A DNA stretch of 44,563 bases, taken from NCBI RefSeq assembly GCF_011752565.1, contig NZ_VWXK01000045.1, forward strand, positions 1 through 44,563, written 5' to 3'. Below are positions 42,085 through 44,563 of this stretch, piece after piece; positions within the stretch are counted from its first letter, which is position 1; every line of letters begins with the position of its first letter. A program made the position numbers and the translations under genes. The DNA comes from Pantoea sp. Ap-967. GTDB lineage: Bacteria > Pseudomonadota > Gammaproteobacteria > Pseudomonadales > Pseudomonadaceae. The notes below the pieces were generated by a model that had not been told where the DNA came from, did not search any database, and worked only from the letters and a program-made list of their open reading frames with translations.

Positions 42085-42211
42085 GGTTGTCGTTCTTCTG
42101 CCTTGGCGCCGTTTATCGCATAACTTGCGTGAATATTGTTGAACAGTGTTTCATCTTGGAAAAATGACCTTACAAGCCAATTCACGGTTGGTGCGATCAC
42201 TGTGGGGTAAC

Positions 42212-43306
42212 ATGAAGGCTTTCCTCTTGCTTGGAGTGCTGCTGATCATGGCTCCCATGGCTAACCCTGCCGGCGAATCGGCGCCACAGCGCGATGGACG
42301 TTTTCACAACCAGGCCAGCCTGCCCCAGGACGGCGTGCTGAAGAAGCTGCGCATCGGCCTGAAGTACCTGTTCCTGCGCAAGCCGCCAGAAACCCGGCCG
42401 GCCACGGCCATCAGCGTGCAACCGATGGCCCGCCAGCAGGTGCTCGATGCACCGGACCACAGCCTATGGCGCCTGGGCCATTCCACGGTACTGCTCAAGC
42501 TGCGCGGGCGCTACTTCATTACCGACCCGGTGTTCGCCGAGCGCGCCTCGCCCGTGCAATGGGCCGGGCCCCAGCGTTTCCATGCGCCACCCCTTGGCCT
42601 GGATGAACTACCGCCGCTGGCGGCGGTGATTCTATCCCACGATCATTTCGATCATTTGGACGAGCAGGCCATTCGCCACCTGGCCACGCGCGCCGAGCGT
42701 TTCCTGGCGCCGCTTGGTGTGGGCGACCTGCTGATCGACTGGGGCGTGCCGTCGGCCAAAGTCACCCAGCTGGACTGGTGGCAGGAGGCAGAAGTGGGGG
42801 GTGTGCGCTTCGTCGCCACCCCGGGCCAGCACTTCTCGGGGCGCGGGTTGTTCGACAGCAACCGCACGCTTTGGGCATCCTGGGTGATGATCGATGACCA
42901 GACCCGGGTGTTCTTCAGCGGCGATACCGGTTACTTCGAAGGCTTTCGCCAGATTGGCGAGCGTTTCGGGCCGTTCGACCTCACCCTGATCGAAACGGGG
43001 GCCTACAACGTGGCCTGGCCCAACGTGCACATGCAACCCGAGCAGAGCCTGCAGGCGCACTTGGATTTGCGCGGGCGCTGGATGCTGCCGATCCATAACG
43101 GCACCTTCGACCTGTCGACCCATACCTGGCAGGAGCCGTTCGAGCGCATCGTCGCGTTGGCGGCGGCGGCCCAGGTTCGCTTGAGCACACCGCAGATGGG
43201 CGAGCGGGTCAGCATCGACTCACCCCACGAGGGCCAGAACTGGTGGCAGCCTCGGCCGCTCAGGGAGCGGGGCAGGGCGGCCGAGCGTGCGGTAACGGCG
43301 CGCTGA
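42212..43306 (+). CDS. MBL-fold metal-dependent hydrolase (NAPE-PLD/UlaG-like)
   Basis: The 364-residue protein has an N-terminal hydrophobic segment (MKAFLLLGVLLIMAPMANPA), probably a signal peptide or anchor. Its metallo-beta-lactamase core carries SHDHFDHLD (His143, His145, Asp147, His148), His207 in TPGQHFSGRG, Asp238 in FFSGDTGYF and His295 in LPIHNGTFD, a complete dinuclear zinc site. The WxGHST and DPVFAERASPVQWAGPQRFH segments are typical of the RomA/NAPE-phospholipase D branch, so a phospholipid or phosphodiester substrate is plausible but unproven. It is divergent from the MASE2 gene and ends 3 bp from the convergent FNT gene. Confidence 0.85.
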   Translation: MKAFLLLGVLLIMAPMANPAGESAPQRDGRFHNQASLPQDGVLKKLRIGLKYLFLRKPPETRPATAISVQPMARQQVLDAPDHSLWRLGHSTVLLKLRGRYFITDPVFAERASPVQWAGPQRFHAPPLGLDELPPLAAVILSHDHFDHLDEQAIRHLATRAERFLAPLGVGDLLIDWGVPSAKVTQLDWWQEAEVGGVRFVATPGQHFSGRGLFDSNRTLWASWVMIDDQTRVFFSGDTGYFEGFRQIGERFGPFDLTLIETGAYNVAWPNVHMQPEQSLQAHLDLRGRWMLPIHNGTFDLSTHTWQEPFERIVALAAAAQVRLSTPQMGERVSIDSPHEGQNWWQPRPLRERGRAAERAVTAR

Positions 43307-43309
43307 GGT

Positions 43310-44185
43310 TCAAGGCTGCTGTTTGTCGTTACCTTTCAATAGTTGCGACGGCGGCTTGCCGCTGTCGCTGCGTACTTGGGCGTGGCTGATCAGGGCGAAG
43401 ATGAAGCTGCCGCCGATGATGTTGCCGGCCAGGGTGGGCAGGGCGAATTGCAGCCAGAAGCTGCGCCAGGTTTCTTCGCCGGCCCAGACCAGGTAAGACA
43501 CTTCCACCGAGCCGACGACGATATGGGTGAAGTCGCCCAGCGCCATCAGGTAGGTGATCATCAGGATGATCCAGATCTTGGCATGCTCCATGGACGGGAT
43601 CATCCACACCATGGTGGCGATCATCCAGCCCGAGACAATGCCTTTGGCGAACATCTGGCTGATGTCGTTCTTCATGACCTTGCGCCCGACTTCAAGGAAG
43701 GCCACGTCGGTTTTACTGTCGAAGATCGGCAGCTCAAGCATTACCCAGGCCACCAGCAGGGTGCCAGCCAGGTTGCCGAACAGCACTACGCCCCACAGCC
43801 GCAGTAGCCGCCCGAGGTTGGCCAGGGTTGGCGTGGTCATGACCGGCAGCACGGCAGTCAGGGTGTTTTCGGTAAACAGTTGCTGGCGCGCCAGGATCAC
43901 GGCAAGAAAGCCTGCGCTGTAACCGATGCTGGCGATGACCTGGGCGCTGTCGCCTTGTGGCAGGCGGGCATAGAACAGCCCCATGGCCATCAACGAAAGG
44001 CCCATGGTCAGGCCCGCCGCCAAGGCCGACCACCACAGGGCGGCGAGCGTTCGTTCCAGTTCCTGGTCGCCCTGGTAACGAATGATCTCGTGCAGTACCG
44101 CTGCCCGAGGGGGCTGGTTGTGGCTGACCTCCTTCTCCTCGGCTGCAGACAGGCCGGGGGTTTTCTCGCTCTGGGCATCGCTCAT
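43310..44185 (-). CDS. Formate/nitrite transporter family channel (YfdC-like)
   Basis: The 291-residue protein has a soluble N-terminal segment (residues 1-50) and six predicted helices of the FNT fold, starting about 52 (WWSALAAGLTMGLSLMAMGL). The FNT pore segments are visible: QQLFTENTLTAVLP (omega-loop equivalent) and LMALGDFTHIVVGSVEVSYL with the central His, then GNIIGGSFIFALISHAQV. The N-terminal extension and sequence fit the YfdC branch, whose substrate is not established. CGGAG lies about 10 nt before the ATG. It lies between the MBL gene and the rRNA promoters. Confidence 0.88.
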   Translation of the reverse strand: MSDAQSEKTPGLSAAEEKEVSHNQPPRAAVLHEIIRYQGDQELERTLAALWWSALAAGLTMGLSLMAMGLFYARLPQGDSAQVIASIGYSAGFLAVILARQQLFTENTLTAVLPVMTTPTLANLGRLLRLWGVVLFGNLAGTLLVAWVMLELPIFDSKTDVAFLEVGRKVMKNDISQMFAKGIVSGWMIATMVWMIPSMEHAKIWIILMITYLMALGDFTHIVVGSVEVSYLVWAGEETWRSFWLQFALPTLAGNIIGGSFIFALISHAQVRSDSGKPPSQLLKGNDKQQP

Positions 44186-44288
44186 GGCCGCTTCGCTCCG
44201 GGGGTGGTTTCTCTACAGAGCAAAGGTTCATGCATTTAGTTGCCAAGTGGCCCTGGATGAAGATTGAAAGTTTTTTCAGAACAGGGTG

Positions 44289-44316
44289 TTGACTCTGATT
44301 TCAAAGCGCGTATTAT
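44289..44316 (+). promoter_or_regulatory. Upstream promoter of the rRNA operon
   Basis: TTGACT (44289-44294) and TATTAT (44311-44316) are 16 bp apart, and AT-rich runs (GAAAGTTTTTTCAGA) just upstream act as a possible UP element. This is the first of two tandem promoters. Confidence 0.7.
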
Positions 44317-44417
44317 TCGCCTCCTCGCAGCGTTGAACGCAACGAGGCAAGCGGTAAGTTGTTGAAGTTGAACGCTTTTGAAAGAAAGCAGCTTCGAAAA
44401 AACTTCAAAATAAACGC

Positions 44418-44445
44418 TTGACAGCAAATGAGGAAGGCGTAGAAT
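44418..44445 (+). promoter_or_regulatory. Downstream (main) rRNA promoter
   Basis: TTGACA (44418-44423) and TAGAAT (44440-44445) have a 16-bp spacer, the short spacing usual for rRNA promoters. The A-rich UP-like stretch GAAAAAACTTCAAAATAAA lies directly upstream. A GCGCGCC discriminator follows, as expected for stringent and growth-rate control. Confidence 0.9.
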
Positions 44446-44563
44446 GCGCGCCTCGGTTGAGACGAAAAGCTCTTAACCAAACGCTCTTTAACAAATCGAA
44501 TCAAGCAATTCGTGTGGGTGCTTGTGAGTACGGACTGATAGTCAAAAAGATTATCAGCATCAC
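44446..44563 (+). other. rRNA operon leader, runs out of the window before 16S
   Basis: The leader carries boxA GCTCTTTAACAA at 44483-44494 (transcription antitermination by the Nus complex), followed by the Pseudomonas leader sequence ATCAAGCAATTCGTGTGGGT. This continues to the window end. The 16S gene should begin within roughly 100-150 bp past 44563; no part of it is inside. Confidence 0.9.

Overview
The window looks like a chromosomal segment of a fluorescent pseudomonad, most likely of the Pseudomonas putida group. The evidence is high GC content, a QuiP-type acylase, the bra/liv order F-G-M-H-C, several P. putida-style REP families built around GTAGGAGCG or CTCCTACAG cores, and a right edge that reads as the promoter and leader of a Pseudomonas rRNA operon. 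Almost all of it is ordinary core genome. No prophage, plasmid backbone, CRISPR array or tRNA gene was seen.

Left part (1-8 kb). The window opens with the last 31 codons of a probable IS110-like transposase next to a REP element. Then comes quiP, whose residues around the catalytic serine depart from the family pattern. A tight four-gene minus-strand operon follows (methyltransferase-like protein, YchJ, LEA14-like lipoprotein, His-rich SEC-C protein). Next are two tandem OmpA/TSP3 lipoproteins, a DUF1145 membrane protein translationally overlapped by a small collagen-like secreted protein, and a CopD-like membrane protein.

Middle (8-25 kb). The genes are dinG, a large secreted glycoside hydrolase (beta-agarase/GH50-like), an EstB-type serine hydrolase, a third OmpA lipoprotein with a Lys/Ala/Pro tail, pdxH, slyB, an FAD oxidoreductase, a COG3650-like lipoprotein, and the branched-chain amino acid ABC transporter (braC, livH, livM, livG, livF). 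The transporter has a hairpin between braC and livH and a UUCG terminator after livF. DUF2288 and a beta-hydroxyacid dehydrogenase follow.

Right part (25-44.5 kb). Three cyclic-di-GMP enzymes lie here: MHYT-GGDEF-EAL, CHASE4-PAS-GGDEF-EAL and MASE2-GGDEF. The first has an in-frame TAG inside its EAL domain. Between them are rapA, a lipoprotein, three small proteins (two under 60 residues), a three-gene AaeAB-like efflux cassette (FUSC, DUF1656, HlyD) and a divergent SDR/LysR pair. After them come an MBL-fold hydrolase and a YfdC-type FNT channel. The window ends in tandem rRNA promoters and boxA, just before a 16S gene that starts outside it.

No clearly new system was found. The most notable observations are the nonsense codon in the MHYT-GGDEF-EAL gene, the altered QuiP active-site region, REP sequence used as coding sequence at the end of the CHASE4 protein, and 74-bp nearly identical inverted REP-containing repeats flanking about 7 kb.
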